A stretch of 45,330 nt of DNA from positions 1 through 45,330 of the forward strand of contig NZ_JAEFCB010000035.1 in assembly GCF_016405905.1 (NCBI RefSeq), written 5' to 3'. This stretch comes from Variovorax sp. IB41 (GTDB lineage Bacteria; Pseudomonadota; Gammaproteobacteria; Burkholderiales; Burkholderiaceae_C). Below are positions 1 to 8,032 of this stretch, in pieces. Each line of letters begins with the position of its first letter. Within the stretch, counting starts at the first letter, position 1. The translations under genes and the position numbers were made by a program. The notes beneath the pieces are model-generated. The model saw only the letters and a list, made by a program, of their open reading frames with translations, made no database searches and was not told the origin of the DNA.

Positions 1-126
1 GGGATGGTCGGCGTTATTGAGGTGGCCGAAGCGGATCACGCGGTCCTGCTGCGCCTGCGCCAAGGCGGGAACGACCAGTGCGAGGGCGAGGCCGGCGGTG
101 GCCAGCGAGCGGTAAAGCGTTCTCAA
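1..126 (-). CDS. TRAP transporter substrate-binding protein, DctP family (5' part only)
   Basis: This is the first 42 codons of a gene that runs leftwards out of the window. The protein begins with a hydrophobic signal peptide (LATAGLALALVVPALAQA) and continues QQDRVIRFGHLNNADHP, the usual mature start of a DctP periplasmic binding protein, which captures an organic acid and passes it to a DctQM membrane pair. The start is a TTG at 124-126; no in-frame ATG lies upstream, and GGAG sits 8 bases before it. It is divergent from the IclR regulator at 269, with an IclR-like operator between them, so that regulator probably controls it. The ligand cannot be told from this fragment. Confidence 0.8.
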   Translation of the reverse strand, partial: MRTLYRSLATAGLALALVVPALAQAQQDRVIRFGHLNNADHP

Positions 127-211
127 GATTGGATCTCCAGCTTCGATGTGAGGGGTGCATGTCGGGGCCATTCACTGGCGCCCCGACCTCTGGCGGCGCG
201 ATCTTAATCGG

Positions 212-240
212 CTAGTGGAAAATCTTTCTACTAGTGAAAA
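212..240. promoter_or_regulatory. IclR-type operator between the TRAP gene and the IclR gene
   Basis: CTAGTGGAAA (212-221) and TTTCTACTAG (225-234) form an inverted repeat with one mismatch around a 3-base spacer. The core TGGAAAATCTTTCTA (216-230) closely follows the known IclR-family consensus TGGAAATNATTTCCA. A second left half, CTAGTGAAAA, follows at 231-240. It lies in the divergent intergenic region next to an IclR gene, so autoregulation and control of the TRAP gene are likely. Confidence 0.6.
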
Positions 241-268
241 CACTTGGCAAAATGCTAAAGTTGCCTGC

Positions 269-1051
269 ATGACCGCCATACTCGAACGCAGCTTCAAGGT
301 GCTTGAACACCTGGCCGGCCACCCCGAAGGCCGCGCGCTGTCGGCGCTTTCCGCCGAGCTGCAGATGCCCCTGAGCGCCACCCATCGGCTGCTGAGCGAA
401 CTGGTCCGCTGCGGCTACGTGCGGCAGGACCAGAGCCATGGCGACTACATGCTCACGATCAAGCTGGTGTCGCTCGGCCTGAGCTTTTTGAGCAACAGCG
501 GCATCGTGGACATCGCCCAGCCGCTGCTCGACAAGCTCGCGGCGAACTCGGGCGAACTGGTGCGGCTGGCCGTCGTCGATGGCGACGAATTGACCTTCGT
601 GGCCAAGGCGCAAGGCGCCACGCGCGGCCTGCGCTACGACCCGGACATGGGCCTGTCGGTCAATCTCTCGAGCAGTTCCGCGGGGCACGCGTGGCTCTCG
701 ACGATGACGGACGAACAGGCACTCCAACTGGTCGCCCGGCAAGGCTTCGGACAGCCCGAGGATTTCGGCCCGAAGGCGCCGACCACCGTCAAGGCGCTGC
801 TGGCGTTCTTGCGCGCGGCGCGCAAGCGCGGCTTCTCGATGATCAGCGAGGTGTTCGCCCCCGCGATGACGGCCATGGCCGCGCCGGTGCGAAGCAGCAA
901 CGGCGCGGTGATCGGCGTCATCACGATCGCGGGGCCGCTGGTGCGCCTGACCGAGGAACGCATGCTGGCGCTGGGGCCGGTGCTGCTCGAATCGGCGGAA
1001 GCGCTGGCGCGCGCGAGCGGCGCGTCGATGCATTTCAAGAAGCGGGCCTGA
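269..1051 (+). CDS. IclR-family transcriptional regulator
   Basis: A 260-residue protein of standard IclR length. An N-terminal winged helix-turn-helix covers about residues 5-65 (ILERSFKVLEHLAGHPEGRA, then LSATHRLLSELVRCGYV). The C-terminal effector domain follows, with the family's typical end (AMTAMAAPVRSSNGAVIGVITIAGP). ATG 269 was chosen because conserved IclR sequence begins there; an upstream extension would run through the operator. IclR proteins repress or activate a neighbouring catabolic or transport gene in response to a small aromatic or organic acid. Here the divergent TRAP binding protein is the obvious target. The effector is unknown. Confidence 0.88.
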   Translation: MTAILERSFKVLEHLAGHPEGRALSALSAELQMPLSATHRLLSELVRCGYVRQDQSHGDYMLTIKLVSLGLSFLSNSGIVDIAQPLLDKLAANSGELVRLAVVDGDELTFVAKAQGATRGLRYDPDMGLSVNLSSSSAGHAWLSTMTDEQALQLVARQGFGQPEDFGPKAPTTVKALLAFLRAARKRGFSMISEVFAPAMTAMAAPVRSSNGAVIGVITIAGPLVRLTEERMLALGPVLLESAEALARASGASMHFKKRA

Positions 1052-1195
1052 GGCGCGGCACGCCTGCGGCTTCTCAGTCTCGACCTACGGAATCCGTCGG
1101 CGCACGCCGACCGTCGACACGCGCCAAAGAATTTTTAACCTCCTGCCATGCCGCGCCGGACAGGGGTCCGGTCGGCCAACGAACAGGAGAAGCGC

Positions 1196-2071
1196 ATGGA
1201 CACGCACATGCGACACCGCCGCATCCGGGTTGGCGATGTCGAAACCTTTTATCGCGAGGCGGGCGCGGCCGATGCACCCGTCCTCCTGCTGCCGCACGGC
1301 TACCCGTGCTCGTCGTACGAGTTTCGCAACCTGATGCCGCGCCTGGCCGACCGCTGGCGGCTGGTCGCGCCGGACTATCCCGGCGCAGGCTACAGCGCAA
1401 CGCCAAAGGACTTCGACTACAGCTTCGATGGCTATGCGGAATTTCTCGATCGCTTCGTGAAGGCGCTCGGCATCGATCGCTTCGCTCTCTATCTGCACGA
1501 CTTCGGATCGCCGATCGGCGCGCGCCTGGCCATCCAGGCGCCCGAGCGCGTGGTCGCGCTCATCATCCAGAACGGAGACATCCCCTACGAAGATGCGCTG
1601 GGACCGAAGTACGCCGAGATCGAGAGCACCTGGACGCTGCCGGTGGCGCAGATGCGCGCGAAGCTGGCCGAGGCGATCAGCGAAGAGGTGTTCAAGGAGG
1701 AGTTCCTCAACGCGGTGAGGCCCGAGCTTGCCGAGCGCATTCCTCCGGATCTGTGGAAGCTGCACTGGTCGCTGGTCACGCCGGAGCGCAAGGAGATCGC
1801 GATCAGCCTGATCGCCGGGCTGAAGGAGAACCGCGCCTGGTTCCCGCAGCACCGCCAGTACCTCGCCGCGCACCGCCCGCCGACGCTGATCATGTGGGGG
1901 CCGCAGGATCACTACATGCCGGAGAAATCGGGGCGCGCCTATCTACGGGACCTGCCGGATGCCGAGTTCCATCTGCTTGACGGCGGGCATTGGCTGCTGG
2001 AGACGCACCTGGACGAAGTGGTGGCGCTGGTGCGCGATTTTCTGGGGCGGGTGCATGTGCGGCCCGAGTGA
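1196..2071 (+). CDS. Alpha/beta hydrolase with Asp nucleophile, haloalkane dehalogenase/epoxide hydrolase type
   Basis: A 291-residue soluble hydrolase. The oxyanion-hole motif is LLLPHGYPCSSYEF at about residues 31-44. The nucleophile elbow is YLHDFGSPIGA, with Asp102 in place of Ser; this is seen in haloalkane dehalogenases and epoxide hydrolases and also in several uncharacterised relatives. A candidate catalytic His lies in the C-terminal GGHWLLE. ATG 1196 has AGGAGA five bases upstream and is preferred to the longer frame from 1148. The gene stands alone and ends at a strong terminator. The Asp elbow supports dehalogenation or epoxide opening, but the substrate is not determined. Confidence 0.8.
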   Translation: MDTHMRHRRIRVGDVETFYREAGAADAPVLLLPHGYPCSSYEFRNLMPRLADRWRLVAPDYPGAGYSATPKDFDYSFDGYAEFLDRFVKALGIDRFALYLHDFGSPIGARLAIQAPERVVALIIQNGDIPYEDALGPKYAEIESTWTLPVAQMRAKLAEAISEEVFKEEFLNAVRPELAERIPPDLWKLHWSLVTPERKEIAISLIAGLKENRAWFPQHRQYLAAHRPPTLIMWGPQDHYMPEKSGRAYLRDLPDAEFHLLDGGHWLLETHLDEVVALVRDFLGRVHVRPE

Positions 2072-2115
2072 CGGGGGACGCTTTCCTGCCAAAGCTTTCG
2101 GCCGGCCAGAAATGC

Positions 2116-2152
2116 AAAAAGCCCTAAGCAGTTGATTTGCTTAGGGCTTTTT
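2116..2152 (+). terminator. Rho-independent terminator after the hydrolase
   Basis: A 15-bp stem: AAAAAGCCCTAAGCA (2116-2130) pairs with TGCTTAGGGCTTTTT (2138-2152) around a 7-base loop. The A and T runs at both ends let it work in either direction. Confidence 0.85.
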
Positions 2153-2159
2153 GGCTTCG

Positions 2160-2417
2160 CAGAACTCTTTGGAAGAGCCTGCGCAGCGATGGGTGGTGGC
2201 TGGGGCGGAATCTTAAAATCGCCTGCAACCCGCACCAGCACTCGCTTTCACCAATTCGTCCAATCTGCCGGGTACACGTTTGGGTACACCAAAACTGCCG
2301 GAAGCAGCCCCGAGTTTCAGGCATCACACCAGAGACAAACGGGCTGTCGAGACAGGATTATCCCACTTGAGAATCGGCGCGCCAAGCTATGCGCGGCGGT
2401 GCGCCAAGCCAGCTAGA
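2160..2417. other. Gene-poor stretch next to a phage scar
   Basis: No credible coding frame is visible. It contains a short tandem repeat of GGGTACAC (2270-2277 and 2282-2289). With the terminator on its left and a phage terminase fragment on its right, it is probably leftover DNA of an excised or decayed mobile element. No integrase could be read here. Confidence 0.35.
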
Positions 2418-2600
2418 TGCCTGCGTGCCGTTCAGGTCCACCAGGTACTCGTCAACGAAGCGCTGCTGCAGGTCAGTGCCTACGAGCTGCGCAGGTTGGG
2501 ATGCTGGTGCTGGACCTACTCGAGCGGATCGTGCCGCCTTCTTCTTCGTCACCTTGGCGGGCGGAGCCTTCTTGCGCGCAGCTGCGCTTACGGCCTTCTT
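2418..2600 (-). pseudogene. Phage terminase small subunit, N-terminal fragment
   Basis: About 61 residues can be read on the minus strand. A Lys/Ala-rich head (KKAVSAAARKKAPPAKVTKK) is followed by LQQRFVDEYLVDLNGTQA, which matches the opening of Terminase_2-type small subunits, where this segment is normally followed by an AIRAGYS-like motif. Here the similarity stops after GTQA and the frame ends 19 residues later. No start codon in context remains. It is therefore a decayed fragment marking a former prophage. Its other end abuts the truncated ABC ATPase at about 2600. Confidence 0.6.
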
Positions 2601-2846
2601 GACGAGCCCACTTCCGCGCTCGACCCCGAACTGCGCGGCGAGGTGCTCAAGGTGATGCGCGACCTTGCCGAGAAAGGCATGACGATGCTGGTGGTGACGC
2701 ACGAGACGCGGTTCGCGAGGGATGTCGCCGACCGCATCGTGTTCATGGAAGGCGGCGTGATCGTGGAAGACGCCAAGCCCGATCATTTCTTCGGACCGAC
2801 CGCAAGCCAGCGCTCGAAGGACTTCCTCGGTTTGATCGAAGACTGA
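2595..2846 (+). pseudogene. Amino-acid ABC transporter ATP-binding protein, 3' remnant (GlnQ/HisP type)
   Basis: The last 83 codons of a polar amino-acid importer ATPase survive: Walker B and D-loop (LLDEPTSALDPELRGEVLKV), the H-loop (MLVVTHETRFARDVADRIVFM) and the usual C-terminus (DHFFGPTASQRSKDFLGLIED). The N-terminal two thirds, including Walker A and the signature motif, are absent. The frame continues upstream into unrelated phage-derived sequence. The gene cannot make a working ATPase. No permease or binding-protein gene is adjacent, so the rest of the transporter operon was lost with the 5' end. Confidence 0.85.
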
Positions 2847-3004
2847 TTGCGACACGCAGCAGGCTGACGGGACCCGGCTGCGAAGAAAACTCAAAAGCCC
2901 TCGGGCTGCGCGCGTAGACGTTTCGCACGTCGACGCGGCTTCGCCAGTGTCGCCTTGCACCGGGTGACCGAAGACCGTCACCCCCCAATCAAGAGACTCA
3001 AGTG

Positions 3005-3075
3005 TTTGGTGCGTATCAGGCACCACTGTGCGTCCGTTCGCGAGCCTACCGGCGCCTCCCCGGCCTCCCTACGAT
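3005..3075 (+). promoter_or_regulatory. Regulon promoter copy 1 (before the metallo-hydrolase)
   Basis: TTTGGTGC (3005-3012) begins a perfect dyad TGGTGC-N7-GCACCA that contains T-N11-A. CCTACCGG is at 3045-3052 and the -10-like CCTACGAT at 3068-3075, 126 bases before the gene start. The spacing is identical to the other copies. The rest of the gap from 2847 shows no gene. Confidence 0.7.
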
Positions 3076-3200
3076 CAATGGCATACGGCCTTCTGCCGTG
3101 ATCCGTGCCTGACAACCCCTGTGAGTTGAACGGCAACTTGCTGCCAGTCGCCTGGCAGTTCAGGCCCGCGCGATCGGGCCGCCCTTTTGGAGATTCCGCC

Positions 3201-4118
3201 ATGTCCCCCACAGATGCAAGCTTGCAACCCGCGAGCGAGAAACCCAAAGATCCGGTGCCTTCCCGTTATGCGCTGCGCATCGGCGATATCGAGGCGCTGG
3301 TGGTCAGCGACGGCGTGCTGCCGCTGCCCACCTCGACCATGGCCACCAACGCCAACCCGGCGGACCTGGCGAACTGGCTGGGCCAGATGTTCATGCCGCC
3401 CGACAAGTACGACTGGCCGCTGAACGTGATGGTGGCCCGCAGCGGCGACCAAACCATCCTTATCGACGCCGGTCTGGGCGGCCAGTTTCCGGGCTTCCCG
3501 CGCGCCGGGCAATTCCCCCAGCGCCTGGCCGCGGCCGGCATCGAGCTCGAGTCCGTCACCGACGTGATCCTTACCCACATGCACATGGACCACGTGGGCG
3601 GGCTGCTCGTTCCCGGCATCAAGGAACGCCTGCGCCCCAACGTACGCATCCACGTAGCCAAGGCCGAAGTCGATTTTTGGACCTCGCCCGATTTCTCCCA
3701 GACCGTGATGCCCAACCCGGTGCCGGAGGTGCTCCGCTCGACAGCCAAGAGCTTCTACAACGCATACCGCGACCGGTTGCAGACCTTCGAGGAGCAACAC
3801 GAGGTGGCGCCGGGCGTGGTGGTCCGCCGTACCGGCGGCCACACACCGGGGCACAGCGTGGTCGACCTGGTGTCGGGCGGTGAGCGCCTGATGTTCGCCG
3901 GCGACGCCATGTTCCCTGTCGGATTCGATCACCCGGACTGGCAGAACGGCTTCGAGCACGACCCCGCGAAAGCGACCCAGGTTCGCCTCGCCCTTTTCCG
4001 CGAACTGGCGCAGACCCGCGGACTGCTGGTAGCCGCTCACCTGCCCTTCCCCTCCATCGGCCGGGTGGCGATCGACGGCGAGATTTTTCGCTGGGTTCCG
4101 ATCATCTGGGACTACTGA
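3201..4118 (+). CDS. MBL-fold metallo-hydrolase
   Basis: A 305-residue protein with the metallo-beta-lactamase metal motif HxHxDH in THMHMDHVGG (His126, His128, Asp130, His131). A further His is in GGHTPGHS, a metal-bridging Asp in MFAGDAMFP, and a late His in VAAHLPFP. No signal peptide is evident, so it is probably cytoplasmic. It resembles the lactonase/quinolone-lactonase-like branch rather than beta-lactamases, but the substrate is open. ATG 3201 has TTGGAG eight bases upstream. It is the first member of the regulon, with promoter copy 1 in front. Confidence 0.85.
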   Translation: MSPTDASLQPASEKPKDPVPSRYALRIGDIEALVVSDGVLPLPTSTMATNANPADLANWLGQMFMPPDKYDWPLNVMVARSGDQTILIDAGLGGQFPGFPRAGQFPQRLAAAGIELESVTDVILTHMHMDHVGGLLVPGIKERLRPNVRIHVAKAEVDFWTSPDFSQTVMPNPVPEVLRSTAKSFYNAYRDRLQTFEEQHEVAPGVVVRRTGGHTPGHSVVDLVSGGERLMFAGDAMFPVGFDHPDWQNGFEHDPAKATQVRLALFRELAQTRGLLVAAHLPFPSIGRVAIDGEIFRWVPIIWDY

Positions 4119-4243
4119 GCACAGCCTGCGGCGCGCGAGCAGGCCATTTGCCGGTTGCGCCGCATCGCCAATGCACAGGATTTTCTTCTCTCCCGCGGTC
4201 TTCGCGAACGGGTACCTCAGCCGCACTGAGGGCGGAGCCACAC

Positions 4244-4723
4244 ATGACTCATCGCCTCAACTACATCAAGCAATCGCCCGAGCTCTTCAAGAAGCTCATC
4301 GAATTCAGCACGCTCGTGGACAACGGCACCATCGAGCAAACGATCCGGGACCTCGTCGCCATCCGTGCGTCGCAGATCAACGGCTGCGCGTTCTGCCTGG
4401 ACATGCACATCAAGGAAGCCAAGATCCATGGCGAGCGCGAACTGCGCATCCACCATCTGGCCGCATGGCGTGAATCGACGCTGTTCGTTCCCCGCGAGCG
4501 CGCGGCCCTGGCCTGGACCGAAGCGTTGACCAAGCTGCCCGAGCAAGGCGTATCCGACGACACCTACGAGCGCGTGCGCACGCAACTGTCCGAAAAAGAA
4601 CTCTCAGACCTGACCTTCAGCGTCATGGCCATCAATGCATGGAACCGCGTGAACATCGCGTTCCAGACTGTGCCCGGATCGTCCGACAAGGCCTTCGGCC
4701 TGGACAAGGCGAACCTCGCCTGA
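4244..4723 (+). CDS. Carboxymuconolactone decarboxylase / AhpD-like peroxidase (copy 1)
   Basis: A 159-residue protein of the CMD/AhpD superfamily. The redox motif is INGCAFCLDMH, with Cys48, Cys51 and His55. Such proteins reduce alkyl hydroperoxides or act as thiol-disulphide partners. It is a close paralogue of the protein at 42559, and the 40 bases before the start are also alike. Unlike that copy, it has no clear promoter module; only a degraded CACAGGAT lies at the matching place. It may be read through from the metallo-hydrolase gene. GGCGGAG precedes ATG 4244. Confidence 0.85.
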   Translation: MTHRLNYIKQSPELFKKLIEFSTLVDNGTIEQTIRDLVAIRASQINGCAFCLDMHIKEAKIHGERELRIHHLAAWRESTLFVPRERAALAWTEALTKLPEQGVSDDTYERVRTQLSEKELSDLTFSVMAINAWNRVNIAFQTVPGSSDKAFGLDKANLA

Positions 4724-4732
4724 GTCTTCGCA

Positions 4733-4782
4733 GCAGGCGCAGGCATCGCCTCTGGCGGTGCCTGCGCCTGCTTGCTGCTTTT
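4733..4782 (+). terminator. Terminator after AhpD-like copy 1
   Basis: GCAGGCGCAGGCA (4733-4745) pairs perfectly with TGCCTGCGCCTGC (4759-4771). An inner CGCC/GGCG stem and a T-rich tail ending in CTTTT follow. The stretch from 4783 to 4984 shows no supported gene. Confidence 0.75.
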
Positions 4783-4984
4783 GCCCAGTGGCGCTGCCTT
4801 CTTCGCGTCGGGTTGCGACGGCGAATTGGGAGCGTGGCCCTCCCTCGCCAGCAGTGGCTGCGCCTCCGCAGATCCAGCGTCCGCCCCTCCTTTGCTTCGG
4901 GTTCTTTCTCGCCGCGTTGCGAGTGGCACAGCCGTGCGTTTCCAGAGCGCGCCGTCTCTCGAGCTGAAGCGGCGTCGCGTCGCC

Positions 4985-5055
4985 ATTGATGCCGTTGGCT
5001 CACTGCGGCGTTTCGCTCGGCAGGGCTACCGCATCGGCCTGTCGAAACATAGATT
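4985..5055 (+). promoter_or_regulatory. Regulon promoter copy 2 (before the GMC dehydrogenase operon)
   Basis: ATTGATGC is at 4985-4992. The right half of the dyad is weak (TCACTG) but T-N11-A is kept. GCTACCGC lies at 5025-5032 and CATAGATT at 5048-5055, with spacing identical to the other copies. The -10-like element is the most divergent of the set. It lies 77 bases before the start at 5132. Confidence 0.5.
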
Positions 5056-5131
5056 CGAGTGCGACAGGCGCATGACGTGTGCCGCCCTTTTTCCTCACCG
5101 CACGAACTCTGCCCCTAGAAGAAAGACTTCC

Positions 5132-5881
5132 ATGTCCCTGAATGACCGAGAGCCGCCTGCGCGGCGACTCTTCCTGCGCCAGATCGGCGGCGCTTCCAGC
5201 GTCGCGGCGCTCGCGGCGCCCGCATTGCTGGGCGGCCTCGCCAGCCCGCTCGCTTCGGCGCAGGGCAGCGCAGCCGAACCGAACGGCAATACGTGCTCCT
5301 CGGGCTGCCTGTCTCTGGGTCCGCAGGAGGCCGCCTGCGTCGAGGCCCTCGTCAACGTGATGTGCCCGGCCGATGCGCTGACACCGAGCGGTGTCGATTG
5401 CGGCTTGCATCTGTACATCGATCGTCAGCTGGCCGGCGGTTGGGGGCGTGGCGACCAGCTCTATCGACAAGGTCCTTGGCACCCCGGCAAGCCGCAGCAT
5501 GGCTACCAGTCGCCCCTCACACCCGAGCAGCATTTCAAGGCCGGCCTCGCGGTGCTGCGCCGCGAAGCCCAGCAACGCACAGGCAAGGCCATCGAGCAGC
5601 TCGAAGCCAACAGACTCGACGCCCTGATGCAGGACGTCGCCGCCAGCCGGATGGACGACGAGCGCTATGCACTCGGTGCGTGGTTCAACGACTTTTTCTA
5701 TCCGCTGTTCGTGCAGGCCTGCTTTGCAGATCCGATGTACGGCGGCAATCGGGACAAGGCCTTCTGGCGCGCCGTCGGCTTCCCCGGCCTGCCCGCTTTT
5801 CACGGGCGCAACGTGGTCCAGTACCGCGGCCTGTCCTTCCCTGGTGCGGCCAAGCCGCAGTCGATCGAGGACTTCAGTTGA
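5132..5881 (+). CDS. Gluconate 2-dehydrogenase subunit 3-like protein, Tat-exported
   Basis: A 249-residue protein starting with a twin-arginine signal (PPARRLFLRQIGG, then an Ala-rich hydrophobic core to about residue 43). The mature part matches the small subunit of membrane/periplasmic GMC dehydrogenases (YQSPLTPEQHFKAGL; FYPLFVQACFADPMYGGN). This subunit stabilises the flavoprotein and is thought to carry it through the Tat pathway, as the large subunit has no signal of its own. It heads a three-gene operon with the FAD subunit and a cytochrome c. Homologues act on sugars, sugar acids or alcohols; the substrate here is unknown. Confidence 0.85.
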   Translation: MSLNDREPPARRLFLRQIGGASSVAALAAPALLGGLASPLASAQGSAAEPNGNTCSSGCLSLGPQEAACVEALVNVMCPADALTPSGVDCGLHLYIDRQLAGGWGRGDQLYRQGPWHPGKPQHGYQSPLTPEQHFKAGLAVLRREAQQRTGKAIEQLEANRLDALMQDVAASRMDDERYALGAWFNDFFYPLFVQACFADPMYGGNRDKAFWRAVGFPGLPAFHGRNVVQYRGLSFPGAAKPQSIEDFS

Positions 5882-5904
5882 AGGCGTCCTACCCATCCAT
5901 CCCC

Positions 5905-7665
5905 ATGACCCACAAACTTCCCAAACGCGCCGTCGTCTTCGTCGGCGGCGGCCTCACCGCCGGCCTGGCCGCGCGGCAGATGATGAACTCCGGCATCGAC
6001 GTGCTGGTTCTCGAGCGCGGCAGCGATCTCGCCGGCAGCGCCGCCGCCACACTGCCCAACCAACGCGACGAACTGCGCTGGGGCGTGCGCAACGGCCTGG
6101 TGCAGAACTGGGCCAACGAAACCTACACATTGCGCCATGCCACCAGCGAGAGCGCACTGCCCGTGCGCCGCATGGAAGCCTTCCTCCCCGGCGAAGGCAT
6201 GGGCGGCGCGGCCAATCACTGGAACGGACAGACCTGGCGCTGGGCCGAGTACGACCCCGCCCTGCGCACCCGTCTCGAATCGCGCTACGGCAAGGCCGCG
6301 ATCCCGCGCGAGATGACGGTGCAGGACTGGGGCGTCAGCTACGCAGAGATGGAGCCGTACCACGACCTGTTCGAGCAGCTCTTCGGCATCGCGGGGCAAG
6401 CCGGCAATGTCGGCGGGCAACTGATCGAAGGCGGCAATCCCTTCGAGGCGCCCCGAAAACGCGACTTCCCGCAGCCGCCGCTCGAGATCCTGGAGTCGGG
6501 CCGAATCTTCAAGGCCGCCGCGCAGAGCCTCGGCTACAAGCCATTCCCGTTGCCCGCGGCCAACTCGCCGCGCGCCTACACCAACCCCGATGGCGCAAGC
6601 CTTGCGCCGTGCCAGTACTGCGGCCATTGCGAGCGCTTCATCTGCGAGGCCAATGCCAAGGCCAGCCCGGCGGTGCTGCTGTATCCCCTGCTGCACAAGC
6701 AACGCAATTTCGAGATCCGTCTTCACTCGCAGGTGACCGGCCTCGTCTACGACAAGCACGCCAGGCGCGTGACGGCCGTGCAGTTCATCGACCTGCAGAC
6801 CGCGCAAACGTACGAGCAGCCGGCCGATGTCGTGGTGCTGTCCGGCTTCACCATGACCAACACCAAGCTGCTGCTCACGAGCGGCATCGGCCACCCCTAC
6901 GACCCGAAGACGGGCAAGGGCGTGGTCGGCAAGAACTTCTGCTACCAGGTGATGTCGTCGGTGCCGGTGTTCTTCAAGGACCGCTTCATCAATCCGTTCA
7001 TGGCCTCGGGCGCCTCGCAAATGGTGGTGGACGAATTTAACGGCGACAACTTCGACCACGCCGGGCTCGGCTTCTTCGGCGGCGGCTATATCTACTCGAA
7101 CGTGACGAACGGCCGGCCCATCAATGCGCGTCTGCATCCGGCCGGAACGCCGCGCTGGGGATCGGCATGGAAGCAGGCCAACGCCGACTGGTACGCGCAC
7201 GCCTTCAACGTCGCGGTGCATGGCAGCAACTACCCGCACAGCCAGAACTACCTCGACCTCGATCCGACGTACCGCGACGCCTACGGCTCGCCGCTGTTGC
7301 GCATGACCTTCAACTTCCACGAGAACGACCATCGCATGAGCGAGTACGTCACGAACAAGGCTGCCGGGATCGCGCGCGCCATGGGTGCCACTGCAGTGGG
7401 CGCGCCACAACCGCGGCAAGGCGACTTCGATGCGCGCCAGTACCAGACAACGCACACCACGGGCGGAACGATCATGGGTGCCGATCCCGCCACGAGCGTG
7501 GTGTCGCCGCGGCTGCAGCACTGGGATGCGCAGAACCTCTTCGTGGTCGGCGCCTCAGTCTATGCGCACAACGCGGGATACAACCCCACCGGCCCGCTCG
7601 CGGCAATGGCGCTGCGCCTGGGCGATGACCTGGTGCGCTACGCAAAGCAGCCACGCATGCTTTGA
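5905..7665 (+). CDS. GMC-family FAD oxidoreductase, large subunit of periplasmic dehydrogenase
   Basis: A 586-residue flavoprotein. The N-terminal dinucleotide fold is VVFVGGGLTAGLAARQM followed by VLVLERG. The GMC FAD-contact region is FLPGEGMGGAANHWNGQTWR. The C-terminal signature is LFVVGASVYAHNAGYNPTGPLAAMALRL, where the conserved His-Asn region sits. A four-Cys patch (CQYCGHCERFIC) near residue 235 is typical of gluconate/2-keto-gluconate dehydrogenases. It oxidises an alcohol or sugar substrate and passes electrons to the cytochrome encoded next. Start ATG 5905 lies 23 bases after the small-subunit gene. Confidence 0.88.
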   Translation: MTHKLPKRAVVFVGGGLTAGLAARQMMNSGIDVLVLERGSDLAGSAAATLPNQRDELRWGVRNGLVQNWANETYTLRHATSESALPVRRMEAFLPGEGMGGAANHWNGQTWRWAEYDPALRTRLESRYGKAAIPREMTVQDWGVSYAEMEPYHDLFEQLFGIAGQAGNVGGQLIEGGNPFEAPRKRDFPQPPLEILESGRIFKAAAQSLGYKPFPLPAANSPRAYTNPDGASLAPCQYCGHCERFICEANAKASPAVLLYPLLHKQRNFEIRLHSQVTGLVYDKHARRVTAVQFIDLQTAQTYEQPADVVVLSGFTMTNTKLLLTSGIGHPYDPKTGKGVVGKNFCYQVMSSVPVFFKDRFINPFMASGASQMVVDEFNGDNFDHAGLGFFGGGYIYSNVTNGRPINARLHPAGTPRWGSAWKQANADWYAHAFNVAVHGSNYPHSQNYLDLDPTYRDAYGSPLLRMTFNFHENDHRMSEYVTNKAAGIARAMGATAVGAPQPRQGDFDARQYQTTHTTGGTIMGADPATSVVSPRLQHWDAQNLFVVGASVYAHNAGYNPTGPLAAMALRLGDDLVRYAKQPRML

Positions 7666-7675
7666 GGAGACCGAA

Positions 7676-8032
7676 ATGCGAACACTCCTTCTCACCATCT
7701 GCGCTGCAGCTTTCTTGAACTTGGCGCATGGCCAGTCGGCCGTGCAGCCGCCCAAGACATGGACGACCTGCGCGGCATGCCACACGGCGCAAGGCGCAGC
7801 CGCCATCGGGCCGCCACTGGCCGGCGTGGTGGGGCGAAAGGCCGGCTCGTCGCCGGGGTTTGGCTACAGCCGGGCCATGAAGAATGCCCAGATCACCTGG
7901 GACGAAAAATCCCTGGCGGCCTTCCTCAGCGATCCGCAACAGGCCGTGCCGGGCAACCGCATGCCGTTTGCGGGCGTTCCCGATCCGGGCGAGGTGGCGG
8001 AGCTCGTCAGGTACCTGAAGACGCTGCGATAG
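7676..8032 (+). CDS. Periplasmic c-type cytochrome
   Basis: A 118-residue protein with a signal peptide (RTLLLTICAAAFLNLAHG) and one haem-binding CAACH at residues 32-36. An axial-Met candidate is in GNRMPFAG. It is a small class I cytochrome c of about 10 kDa when mature. It follows the FAD subunit by 10 bases with GAGGAGA as ribosome site, so it is the likely electron acceptor of the GMC dehydrogenase, passing electrons on to the respiratory chain. Confidence 0.9.
   Translation: MRTLLLTICAAAFLNLAHGQSAVQPPKTWTTCAACHTAQGAAAIGPPLAGVVGRKAGSSPGFGYSRAMKNAQITWDEKSLAAFLSDPQQAVPGNRMPFAGVPDPGEVAELVRYLKTLR

Noticed and set aside
2116..2290. A tRNA gene or integrase attachment site next to the phage scar
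   Set aside because: No cloverleaf or tRNA 3' end could be found; the hairpin is a simple terminator and the GGGTACAC tandem alone is not enough for an att call.
4564..5003. Ala/Pro/Lys-rich minus-strand frames across the gap after AhpD-like copy 1
   Set aside because: They overlap the terminator and the real gene, have no start context and look like GC-bias shadows.
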